Of a DNA stretch of 7,317 nucleotides, positions 1 to 6,109 are shown one piece after another. Below the pieces are notes generated by a model. The model had not been told where the DNA came from. It made no database searches and was given only the letters and a program-made list of their open reading frames with translations. Origin of the DNA: Bacillota bacterium (GTDB lineage Bacteria > Bacillota > Sulfobacillia > Symbiobacteriales > Symbiobacteriaceae); contig JAQBPS010000406.1 in NCBI GenBank assembly GCA_028287415.1, positions 1 to 7,317 of the forward strand, read 5' to 3'. A program made the translations under genes and the position numbers. Numbering within the stretch: position 1 is the first letter of the stretch; each line of letters begins with the position of its first letter.

Positions 1-545
1 CCGATCGCATAGCCCAGGGGCATGCGTTGGGTCAGCACCCGGGAGCCGTCAGCCGACTCCCAGTAGAATTCCGTCTTGTCGGTGCCGTGCCGCTCCGAAA
101 GGCCTCGCCAGAAGATCGCCTGGCGGATATCAAAGCCGTTCAGAATCTGCGGCATCTGGGCGGACTGCCCGAAGGAGTCCGGGAGGTAGCCGATCTGCAT
201 CGGCTTGCCGAACGGTTCGCTGTCCTTCATGCCATAGAGCAGGTTGCGGACGATCGACTCGCCGCCGACAACCATCTCGTCCGTCTGGGTGTACCAGGGG
301 CCGATGATCAGCTTCCCCTGCTGTACCAGCTTGCGGACCCGCTCCCTGTTCTCGGGCTTCACGGCAAAGTAGTCTTCCAGGATCGCTGTCTGACCGTCCA
401 GCACGTAGGCCGGATAGTCCGGATTCGTCTCCAGCATCTCCAGGATCTCTTCCATATTGTTGACCAGCAAGATCCGGGATTCTTCGGTGGTGAAGTACCA
501 TTCCCGGTCCCAGTGCATGTGCGGAACGATATGAACTTTCTTCAT
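1..545 (-). CDS. mngB: Mannosylglycerate hydrolase (GH38 alpha-mannosidase), N-terminal part, cut by window edge
   Basis: This is the first 181 codons of a cytoplasmic glycoside hydrolase family 38 alpha-mannosidase; the rest lies beyond base 1 (E. coli MngB is close to 880 residues). It would hydrolyse 2-O-(6-phospho-alpha-mannosyl)-D-glycerate, made by the PTS permease next to it, to mannose 6-phosphate and glycerate. The N-terminus has the family signature [17 protein letters not shown] at residues 8-24. H11 and D13 fit the zinc-binding His-x-Asp pair, and D123 in GYLPDSFG (119-126) fits the catalytic nucleophile. The stretches [19 protein letters not shown] (48-66), [10 protein letters not shown] (80-89) and [11 protein letters not shown] (150-160) closely resemble E. 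coli MngB as I remember it. The ATG overlaps the mngA stop as ATGA, with a GAGGGGG 11 nt upstream, so translation is probably coupled. A different substrate among GH38 phospho-alpha-mannosides is possible, but the pairing with mngA favours mannosylglycerate. Confidence 0.92.
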   Translation of the reverse strand, partial: MKKVHIVPHMHWDREWYFTTEESRILLVNNMEEILEMLETNPDYPAYVLDGQTAILEDYFAVKPENRERVRKLVQQGKLIIGPWYTQTDEMVVGGESIVRNLLYGMKDSEPFGKPMQIGYLPDSFGQSAQMPQILNGFDIRQAIFWRGLSERHGTDKTEFYWESADGSRVLTQRMPLGYAI

Positions 546-2461
546 GATGCCACACGCCCCCTCGCCTTGCGGGTAATGATGAGCAGAGCCATGGAGATCA
601 CAGCGCCCAGCAGCGCCGCGCCCAGCCAGACGGCTGCCGCCACAAACGCCTGCGGTCCCTTCAGGAGGGCCAGCGAGAAGATGCCGGCGCCCGGCACGTT
701 CAGACCGATGTTGTAGTAAGCCACGATGGCACCTGTGATCGCAGAGCCGACCACCAGGGACGGGATGACGCGCAGCGGATCGTTTAGCATCAGCGGAATG
801 GCGCCTTCGGTGATGCCGGCGAGGCCCAGCAGCCATGTCTGCTTGCCAATTTGCTGCTCATCCGCGTTGAAGTACCGCTTGCCGAGCAACGTAGCGCCCG
901 TCACGGCAAATGCCGAAACCATCTTTACCGATGCAAAGATCGCATACGGGACAAAGTTGCCGTTGGCCATCGCACCGATGCAGAAGGTGTAGGCCGCCTT
1001 GTTGACCGGACCGCCCAGGTCGAAGGAGACCATGGCGCCGATGATGGCCCCCAGCAGCAGTGCGTTGGCGCCGGAGAGACTACCCAGCCAGTGAATCAAC
1101 CCCAGGTTGAGGGCCGCCAGCGGCTTGCCGATGACGAAGAGCATGATGCTGCCGGCGATCAGGGTGCCGAGCACGGGGTAGACCCAGAAGCTGACAAAGC
1201 CGGCGAATGTGCCATGCGCCTTGATGTGCTTCTTCATCCACTTCAGCAGATAGCCGGCCAGGAGGCCGCCCAGCATGCCACCGAGGAAGCCGCTGCCGAT
1301 CAGGTTGGCCGCAATACCGGCGGCAAAACCGGGTCCCAGGGCCGGCTTGTCGGCGATGGCGTAGGCCATGTAGGCGGCGAGAAGCGGGACCATCAGCTGG
1401 CCCAGCATGTTTCCGCCCAACTGGTGCAGCAGCCAGAGCCAGGAGCCCTGGGCGTTGTAGAGTCCCTGCATGTGGAAGGCCTGCGCGATCAGCACGGTTA
1501 CCGCCATGGTCATACCGCCTGCGATGATCACCGGAATGATGTACGAGATGCCCGTGAGAATCGAGTTCTTGATTTCGGTCTTGTACGACGGCCCTTCTTC
1601 GGGTTCGGGCGCAGCGGCAGCGACCGCTGCACTGCGCTCGGCCCTGGGGGCGTTTGCGGCCCGCTCCAGGGCCTGGCCAATCAGTTCCTTCGCGTTGCGC
1701 AGGGGAGCGGCGACGGACGTCTTGACCTTGGGCAGATGCGCATAACGCGCCTCGTCCTTGACGGCCACGTCCACGGCGAAGATGACGGCATCGGCCGTGC
1801 GGAGCAGCTCGGAGGTGTGGCGGTCTTCGATGCCGTTGGCGCCCTGCTTTTCGACGAACACAGTGACGCCCATCTCGTGGCCGGCCTTGACCAGCGCCTC
1901 AGCAGCCATGTAAGTATGGGCGATGCCCGCCGGACAGGCCGTAACGGCCAGGATCGTCTTGCCGAGGGGTGTGACCACCGGCGCCGCCGGCTGCTCCTTC
2001 GGCTCGATATCGTCCAGCTTGTCATAGAGTTCCTGGCTCGTGGCGGAGCGCATCAGACGCTCCTTGTATGCCGGATTGGTCAGCCGCGTCGCCAGTTCGG
2101 CCAGCAGCGCAAGATGCAGAGAGCCGGCCTCCGCTTCGGGAATCGCCAGCAGAATGACCAGTTGCACCTGGTTGTCCGGGTCGATGCTTTCCCAGGTGGA
2201 GAGCGGCTGCGCGAGGGTGGCGACGGCAAACGCGGCTTCCTTCACCGCGTTCGACTTCCCGTGGGGAATGGCCAGCCCACCTTCAAAGCCCGTTTCGGAC
2301 TGCCGCTCCCGGTCCATGACGGCCTCGTAAAACTCGTCTTCCGAATGCAGCTTGCCGGCGTCAGCCAGCTGACGGACCAGATACCGGATGATCAGCACTT
2401 TCGAGTCAAAGGATTGGTCAGTACTAATTAGTGATGGTGAGGTAAGTCCCTTCAGGTACAT
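542..2461 (-). CDS. mngA: PTS mannosylglycerate permease, EIIABC (fructose family)
   Basis: This is a 639-residue inner-membrane phosphotransferase permease with the domain order EIIA-EIIB-EIIC. It imports a sugar and phosphorylates it, here most likely 2-O-alpha-mannosyl-D-glycerate. EIIA covers about residues 5-150, with the phospho-accepting H67 in [12 protein letters not shown] covers about 168-265, with the phospho-Cys C176 in [13 protein letters not shown]. An Ala/Pro/Glu-rich linker (about 266-292) leads to EIIC (about 293-639), which has many hydrophobic segments, the [10 protein letters not shown] signature (481-490) and the GITEGAIP loop (549-556) typical of fructose-type EIIC. E. 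coli MngA has the same architecture and nearly the same length (about 650). The start is supported by AAGGAGAGG at 2468-2476, 6 nt before the ATG. The family also contains fructose permeases; the specific call rests mainly on the overlapping GH38 mngB rather than a fruK. A frameshift or truncation is not seen. Confidence 0.9.
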   Translation of the reverse strand: MYLKGLTSPSLISTDQSFDSKVLIIRYLVRQLADAGKLHSEDEFYEAVMDRERQSETGFEGGLAIPHGKSNAVKEAAFAVATLAQPLSTWESIDPDNQVQLVILLAIPEAEAGSLHLALLAELATRLTNPAYKERLMRSATSQELYDKLDDIEPKEQPAAPVVTPLGKTILAVTACPAGIAHTYMAAEALVKAGHEMGVTVFVEKQGANGIEDRHTSELLRTADAVIFAVDVAVKDEARYAHLPKVKTSVAAPLRNAKELIGQALERAANAPRAERSAAVAAAAPEPEEGPSYKTEIKNSILTGISYIIPVIIAGGMTMAVTVLIAQAFHMQGLYNAQGSWLWLLHQLGGNMLGQLMVPLLAAYMAYAIADKPALGPGFAAGIAANLIGSGFLGGMLGGLLAGYLLKWMKKHIKAHGTFAGFVSFWVYPVLGTLIAGSIMLFVIGKPLAALNLGLIHWLGSLSGANALLLGAIIGAMVSFDLGGPVNKAAYTFCIGAMANGNFVPYAIFASVKMVSAFAVTGATLLGKRYFNADEQQIGKQTWLLGLAGITEGAIPLMLNDPLRVIPSLVVGSAITGAIVAYYNIGLNVPGAGIFSLALLKGPQAFVAAAVWLGAALLGAVISMALLIITRKARGRVAS

Positions 2462-2467
2462 TGCAAA

Positions 2468-2476
2468 CCTCTCCTT
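2468..2476 (-). promoter_or_regulatory. Ribosome binding site of mngA
   Basis: AAGGAGAGG lies 6 nt upstream of the ATG at 2461. It fixes that codon as the start of the permease and is the kind of strong Shine-Dalgarno sequence common in Bacillota. Confidence 0.8.
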
Positions 2477-2508
2477 ATTGCGTGGTTGCGGGATACCGAA
2501 GCAAGATC

Positions 2509-2517
2509 ATCCTAGCA
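2509..2517 (-). promoter_or_regulatory. Candidate extended -10 promoter of mngAB
   Basis: On the minus strand, TGCTAGGAT matches an extended -10 element (TGn followed by TAGGAT, 4 of 6 to TATAAT). It lies about 47 nt before the mngA start codon. I see no good -35 hexamer at 16-18 nt, so this is tentative. mngAB could also be transcribed by read-through from the regulator gene, because no terminator is visible in the 130-nt gap. Confidence 0.3.
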
Positions 2518-2553
2518 CACAAGCAAAGTCGGAGCGGTCTTCTTCTTACTTGT

Positions 2554-2565
2554 ACACAGGGTGTG
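2554..2565. repeat. Short inverted repeat, possible operator half-sites
   Basis: CACA-GGG-TGTG at 2555-2565 is a short perfect inverted repeat, within the broader ACACAGGGTGTG. It lies about 40 nt upstream of the candidate mngA -10 element and 20 nt from a second palindrome with the same GTGT/ACAC words. A role as a binding site for the upstream RpiR-type regulator is inference from position only. Confidence 0.3.
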
Positions 2566-2585
2566 CCTGCGGACATGCTGCGCGT

Positions 2586-2599
2586 GTGTATTTATACAC
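2586..2599. repeat. GTGTAT-TT-ATACAC palindrome, candidate operator
   Basis: This is a perfect palindrome with two 6-nt arms (GTGTAT and ATACAC) around a 2-nt centre. It spans the TAA stop codon of the RpiR-type regulator and lies at the upstream edge of the mngA leader. The size and symmetry fit a dimeric HTH regulator site. It is too short and AT-rich, and lacks a U-tract, to be a convincing terminator. Binding by the adjacent regulator is a guess from position. Confidence 0.4.
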
Positions 2600-3332
2600 G
2601 AAACCCGGCAAATCGCCAGTAGTATTCGGAGAAGGCCCGGAGCACGACCATCAGGGGGGTCTTATCGGTGACGTTACGCTGGTTGAGCCGCTGCGGAGGC
2701 GCATAGCAGTACAGGTGTACGTCCGCGATGGCCTGAAGGGTATTCCGGCTGAAATGCGTCAGCGAACTGATGGGTATGCCCTTACGTTTACCCAGTTCGG
2801 CCATTTCCACAACCTGGGCGGTCTCGCCTGACAGGCTGATGAAAAAGAGGAGATCGTCGGGGGTGAGGAGTTCAATCTCTTCGAGCATTTCATGGCGATG
2901 GACATGGAATTCCGCGTCCTTCTTACCGATTTTGAGGTGCTTGGCCAGCATGTCGCAGAACGGACCGGTGTCGCCCACCGCAAATAACAGGACGCGCCCC
3001 GCGTCGTGAATCAGGTTGGCGACGATGGCCATCTTGTCCGGATCGATCAGCTCAAACGTTTTGTGGATGTTCTCATGCAGACTGTCCTGCGGCTCCAGTT
3101 CCTCCCCACGAATCTCGTCCTTTAGGCTGTTCTTCAACTGGGAGAATCCATCGTACCCCAGCTTCTTGGCGAGTCGCGACACCGTGTTTGGCACGGTAAA
3201 GAACTTGGCGGCGAGCGCCTGAATCGAAAGGCCGATGGCCGCCTTTTTGTTTTTTACGAGATACTCGGCGATCAGATCATCGGTGTCGGTGAGTTTATAT
3301 TCGAATTTTTGTACCCGCTCTGCAAAGCGCAT
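2592..3332 (-). CDS. RpiR/MurR-family transcriptional regulator (HTH-SIS)
   Basis: This encodes a 246-residue cytoplasmic regulator with an N-terminal RpiR-type helix-turn-helix (about residues 1-77) and a C-terminal SIS sugar-phosphate-binding domain (about 105-235). The HTH carries SIQALAAKFFTVPNTVSRLAKKLGY (36-60) followed by FSQLKNSLKDEI, the usual RpiR pattern. The SIS domain has the intact second motif SLSGETAQV (166-174). Its first glycine loop reads VGDTGPFCD (119-127), somewhat unlike the usual GxGxS form. GGAAGGGG at 3340-3347 lies 7 nt before the ATG at 3332. It sits directly upstream of mngA on the same strand, so it probably controls the mannosylglycerate genes, perhaps sensing a phosphosugar from that pathway. 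E. coli uses an unrelated GntR-type regulator (MngR) for this job. Family assignment is secure; target and ligand are inferred. Confidence 0.9.
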   Translation of the reverse strand: MRFAERVQKFEYKLTDTDDLIAEYLVKNKKAAIGLSIQALAAKFFTVPNTVSRLAKKLGYDGFSQLKNSLKDEIRGEELEPQDSLHENIHKTFELIDPDKMAIVANLIHDAGRVLLFAVGDTGPFCDMLAKHLKIGKKDAEFHVHRHEMLEEIELLTPDDLLFFISLSGETAQVVEMAELGKRKGIPISSLTHFSRNTLQAIADVHLYCYAPPQRLNQRNVTDKTPLMVVLRAFSEYYWRFAGFRV

Positions 3333-3389
3333 GACGAGACCCCTTCCACGTGGATGTTGCGCTGGGCACAGCGATCACCGTTGCCTTTC

Positions 3390-3398
3390 ATTCTACCA
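3390..3398 (-). promoter_or_regulatory. Candidate extended -10 promoter of the RpiR regulator gene
   Basis: TGGTAGAAT on the minus strand fits an extended -10 element (TGn followed by TAGAAT, 5 of 6 to TATAAT). It is about 57 nt before the regulator start codon and just downstream of the strong hairpin that should end the preceding transcript. No convincing -35 hexamer is present. Its resemblance to the TGCTAGGAT element before mngA is mild support for both. Confidence 0.4.
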
Positions 3399-3419
3399 TC
3401 TGCCTGCGTGGCATGCGTA

Positions 3420-3453
3420 AAGTCCCGACCCACACACATGTGGGTCGGGACTT
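3420..3453 (-). terminator. Strong hairpin terminator of the 104-residue protein gene
   Basis: A perfect 15-bp stem, with arms at 3420-3434 and 3439-3453 beginning AAGTCCCGACCCACA, closes a 4-nt loop. On the minus strand the stem ends in ACTT and is followed by TACG, so the U-run is short (three U). It lies 54 nt after the stop codon of the 104-residue gene and before the regulator promoter, so it should insulate the mng operon. There is no convergent gene that needs termination on the plus strand. The short U-tract leaves some doubt about intrinsic termination strength. Confidence 0.75.
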
Positions 3454-3507
3454 CCTTAGTACGCGAGTCCGGCTGCAACCGGGGCCTGTCCTCAGCGTGT
3501 ACCCGGT

Positions 3508-3822
3508 CTAATTGTGGCCAGTCACGGCCAGGCCATTGTTGCTGAGCGCAATCGTGAACTTCGCGTTGGTGTTGAGCATGCTGTCCAGCTGCGTGCCCCG
3601 CTTCGTGGAGAAGCCCTGGGACGTGTAAACATCCGTGCCGTGCGGAACCGTGATGATGAATCCGTTGACGAAGGTCTGCGGGTACTCAATTGTGGCCTGC
3701 TGGCCAGGGGCGACATTGGCTGTGATCGCGGCCGCGTAGCTGGTGATGTCGTCGCCATTGCGCGCATACAGGGTAACCGTGGCGGTAGCCGGAGCCTGGT
3801 TCGTGAAGACCTTGCTTCCCAT
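3508..3822 (-). CDS. Small Thr/Asn-rich protein of unknown function
   Basis: I do not recognise this 104-residue protein with certainty. It is rich in Thr (16), Ala and Asn, has no Cys or Trp, and shows no signal peptide or membrane segment. Alternating hydrophobic and polar stretches (TATVTLYAR at 14-22, QATIEYPQTFVNGFIITVP at about 42-60, AKFTIALSNNGLAVTG near the C-terminus) suggest an all-beta fold. It resembles the style of small soluble beta-rich hypothetical proteins that occur in Bacillota, but I cannot name a family. The gene looks real: AAGGAGG at 3834-3840 lies 11 nt before the ATG, a good promoter lies upstream (3857-3885), and a strong hairpin lies downstream (3420-3453). It therefore appears to be a single-gene transcription unit unrelated to the sugar operons around it. 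An ATG at 3832 in another frame is too close to the ribosome binding site. Confidence 0.75.
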   Translation of the reverse strand: MGSKVFTNQAPATATVTLYARNGDDITSYAAAITANVAPGQQATIEYPQTFVNGFIITVPHGTDVYTSQGFSTKRGTQLDSMLNTNAKFTIALSNNGLAVTGHN

Positions 3823-3856
3823 CCTCGTTCATACCTCCTTATTTGGTTCTGCTCAC

Positions 3857-3885
3857 ATGTTATCAAAAAAGTATTGTTAACTCAA
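3857..3885 (-). promoter_or_regulatory. Sigma-A-like promoter of the 104-residue protein gene
   Basis: On the minus strand, TTGAGT (3885-3880), a 17-nt spacer and TAACAT (3862-3857) form a good housekeeping promoter (4 of 6 and 5 of 6 matches, ideal spacing). It lies in a distinctly AT-rich stretch of otherwise GC-rich DNA. Transcription would begin near 3850, giving a short leader that contains the AAGGAGG site at 3834-3840. It overlaps the decayed end of the transporter remnant. Confidence 0.72.
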
Positions 3886-4168
3886 TATTCATTATAATAT
3901 TTCGCTGTTGGAAATAGATGTGCGCCTGCGGCCGGCGCCGACGAACCGAGAACAGTGCCCAGCCCGACAGCGCCCATGGCCAGTCCCAGCAACGATTCGC
4001 CGGCAGCCTGCTCAGGATCAGTGCCGAAGCGACGAAGCTAATCGCATCCACAATGAAGACCCATCGGACGCCAACCGCCGCCATCAGGAGCCCGCCGAGT
4101 GCAAAAGGCCCGAACCGCGCACCATGTGCACGAATCGAGCCTTTACTGCTATGAGCGTTTGGCGACAC
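3882..4168 (-). pseudogene. Remnant of an MFS transporter (EntS/DUF894-like exporter), frameshifted and internally deleted
   Basis: The minus-strand frame from about 4168 reads SPNAHSSKGSIRAHGARFGP followed by ALGGLL and VFIVDAISFVASALILSRLP. This is the pattern of transmembrane segments 5-6 of EntS-like major facilitator exporters (compare the usual GPALGGLL and DALSF motifs). Near 4000 the similarity moves to another frame, which reads ESLLGLAMGAVGLGTVLGS, like a later membrane segment, and ends at a TGA at 3882-3884. The cytoplasmic loop and about one segment normally found between these pieces are missing, as are the first four segments and the C-terminal half. There is no credible start or ribosome binding site. 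The reading frame of the first piece is continuous with the TAG stop of the TRAP permease at 4184. This is a relic, not a working transporter. Confidence 0.7.
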
Positions 4169-4183
4169 CCCTGGCCCCGGAAC

Positions 4184-6076
4184 CTACCCGCCCAAGTGGG
4201 CCAGATGCGGCAGCACCAGGCTGAACCAGGGCACGAACGCCACCAGCAGGACGCCGATGAGCAGGACCAGAATGTAAGGCCAGATGTGGCGAGTGGTCTC
4301 TTCCATGGTGGCCCCGCCGATGGAGCAGGCGACATAGAGGCCGATGCCGATCGGGGGGCAGAACGACCCGAGGCCCATGGCCAGAATCAGGACGATGCCG
4401 TACTGAAGCAAATCAATCCCGAACTGCTGTGCCACCGGCATGAGCAACGGACCGAAGATGAGCAGCGCCGGCAGGCCCTCCAAAGCAGCCCCCATGAAGA
4501 CCAGCGTGATCACCGTCAGCAGCAGGAACAGCCAGGAAGAGCCACCGGCCGCCTTGAGCCCCTCGGCAATCTTCGCGGGCAGGTTGGCCCGGGTGAGCGC
4601 CCAGGAGAAGGCATTGCCGGAACTCACAATAAAGAGGATCATCCCGGTCATCGCGGACGTGTCGCAAAGGACTTTCCAGAACTTCCTGAGGTTGATCTTC
4701 CGGTAGAAGATCACGGCCACCACCAAGGCATAGAGAACGGCAAATGAGGAAACCTCCGTCGGCGTGGCGATGCCCGTCAGAATCCCACCGACCAGGATCA
4801 CCGGCACCAACAGAGCCGGAAGCGCCTTGAGTGTGAGGCGCCCACGCTGCCGGAAGGGGACCCGGGGGCCCGGCTTCCGGCCCTCGATGTATGCGCGCAC
4901 CCAGACCAACACCATCAGGCAGATCGCCATCACGACCGCCGGGAGGATGCCGGCCACAAAGAGCGCACCCATCGAAACGGTGGTCACGGAGCCAAGGACG
5001 AGCATCGCAATGCTCGGTGGCACCGTCTCGCCCATGACCGCCGCGGCAGCAAGGACGGAGACGCTCTCCGCCGGCTTATACCCCTCCTTCTCCAGCACGC
5101 CCTTCAGGGTGGTGCCCACCGCCGCCACATCGGCCAGCTTGGAGCCCGAGATGCCCGAGAAGATATAGGTGGTCACAATAATGACCTGGAGCAAACCACC
5201 GCGCAGGTGGCCGACGAGCGACTGGACGAACTCGGCGAGCGGCTGGCTCAACCCGCCCTCGGTCATCAGGTAGCCGGCCAGGACAAAGAAGGGGATCGCC
5301 AGCAGTACGAAACTGTTGACACCGCTCTGCATGGTTTGCGGGACCACCTTCGGGGAGGCCGCGCCCATGCCATAGACATAAAGGAAGGCTGCGATCGGCA
5401 GCGTGAACCCGATGGGCAGACCGATCACCAGCAGGACCACCCCGAGGGCGAGCGACACCCAGAGGATGCCGGACCCCTGGTTCCACGGGCCCCACTGGCC
5501 GTGCGCATAGAGCAGGATCAGGAAGGCCGCGAGCACGCCAATACCGATGGCCAGGACGGTGCCACGCGGCTGCTGCCACAGCCGGGCCAGGGCAAAGTAG
5601 GCCAGAACCGCCATGCCGATGGTCATCGGCAGGATGAACCACCCCTGGCTCATCTGGAGCACCGGTGTGTACGTGTGCCAGCGGGTCTGCATCAGCGGGA
5701 TGGTGAGGGCGCCGGCCAGCAGTGCCAGGGCGCAGACCAACCAGTTGGCGAGCACCGCACAAACTGTCTGCCAGCGCTGCGACATCCGCTGCACGACCGC
5801 CTGCACCGCCTGGTGCTGCCCCCGCTGAAAGGCAAGGGCGCCACCGACAAAGGCCAGGATCGTCAAGACGAGCTGGGCAATCTCCCCGCTCCAGAGCAGG
5901 GAGGTGTGAAAGAGCACGCGGGCCACGATATTGCCAAACAGTACGGCCAGCTCGCACAGCAGGGAAACGTTCAGCACGATATCCAGGCCCGCCTCCAACC
6001 AGCCCTTGCGGGGGAGCGGACCAGCCGGCAGGTGGCCTGTCGTCTCCCCGCCGGCCACGGGCAATGTGTTGGCCAT
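4184..6076 (-). CDS. TRAP transporter fused permease, DctQ-DctM
   Basis: This is a 630-residue inner-membrane protein that joins the small (DctQ) and large (DctM) permease subunits of a tripartite ATP-independent periplasmic-type transporter. Such systems use ion gradients and an extracytoplasmic binding protein to import carboxylates and sugar acids. Residues about 30-170 form the DctQ part with four hydrophobic segments and the LLWSGEIAQ stretch (60-68). Residues about 205-630 form DctM, with LLAIPFFVLAG (258-268) and FSGISGSKLADVAAVG (306-321), both hallmark motifs. GGAGG at 6085-6089 lies 8 nt before the ATG, which fixes the start. The gene follows the enolase-superfamily gene after 33 nt, and a binding-protein gene lies just upstream of that, so the three form one uptake and catabolism operon. 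Length is normal for fused DctQM proteins. Substrate is unknown, probably an organic or sugar acid. Confidence 0.92.
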   Translation of the reverse strand: MANTLPVAGGETTGHLPAGPLPRKGWLEAGLDIVLNVSLLCELAVLFGNIVARVLFHTSLLWSGEIAQLVLTILAFVGGALAFQRGQHQAVQAVVQRMSQRWQTVCAVLANWLVCALALLAGALTIPLMQTRWHTYTPVLQMSQGWFILPMTIGMAVLAYFALARLWQQPRGTVLAIGIGVLAAFLILLYAHGQWGPWNQGSGILWVSLALGVVLLVIGLPIGFTLPIAAFLYVYGMGAASPKVVPQTMQSGVNSFVLLAIPFFVLAGYLMTEGGLSQPLAEFVQSLVGHLRGGLLQVIIVTTYIFSGISGSKLADVAAVGTTLKGVLEKEGYKPAESVSVLAAAAVMGETVPPSIAMLVLGSVTTVSMGALFVAGILPAVVMAICLMVLVWVRAYIEGRKPGPRVPFRQRGRLTLKALPALLVPVILVGGILTGIATPTEVSSFAVLYALVVAVIFYRKINLRKFWKVLCDTSAMTGMILFIVSSGNAFSWALTRANLPAKIAEGLKAAGGSSWLFLLLTVITLVFMGAALEGLPALLIFGPLLMPVAQQFGIDLLQYGIVLILAMGLGSFCPPIGIGLYVACSIGGATMEETTRHIWPYILVLLIGVLLVAFVPWFSLVLPHLAHLGG

Positions 6077-6109
6077 AGATCAAACCTCCAAGTACGAGAT
6101 CGTAGCCGC

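Noticed and set aside
130..555. 141-codon minus-strand frame overlapping the start of mngB
   Set aside because: It is an out-of-frame reading of the same DNA. The adjacent frame from 545 gives the clear GH38 signature PHMHWDREW.
851..2431. 526-codon open frame on the plus strand opposite mngA
   Set aside because: Shadow of the EIIABC gene. Its translation has no domain pattern, and the minus strand shows PTS phosphorylation-site motifs.
3345..3353. CCACGTGG palindrome in the leader of the regulator gene
   Set aside because: An 8-bp palindrome overlapping the ribosome binding site region is expected by chance in GC-rich DNA, and nothing else there supports an operator.
3522..3866. 114-codon minus-strand frame overlapping the 104-residue gene
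   Set aside because: Its start lies upstream of the AAGGAGG site and its product is Arg/Ser/Pro-rich. The frame starting at 3822 fits the ribosome binding site and looks like a folded beta-rich protein.
3871..3905. TATAAT on the minus strand upstream of the chosen promoter
   Set aside because: The hexamer matches the consensus -10, but there is no acceptable -35 at 16-18 nt. The TTGAGT/TAACAT pair with a 17-nt spacer is better placed for the 104-residue gene.
3908..4747. 279-codon plus-strand open frame across the DctM end and the MFS remnant
   Set aside because: Composition is Arg/Gln/Pro/His-rich without any motif, and it crosses a boundary between two unrelated minus-strand genes.
5076..6083. 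335-codon minus-strand frame inside the DctQM gene
   Set aside because: It is an alternative frame of the permease gene with Gly/Arg/Pro-rich, non-membrane composition; the DctQM frame has the family motifs and the ribosome binding site.
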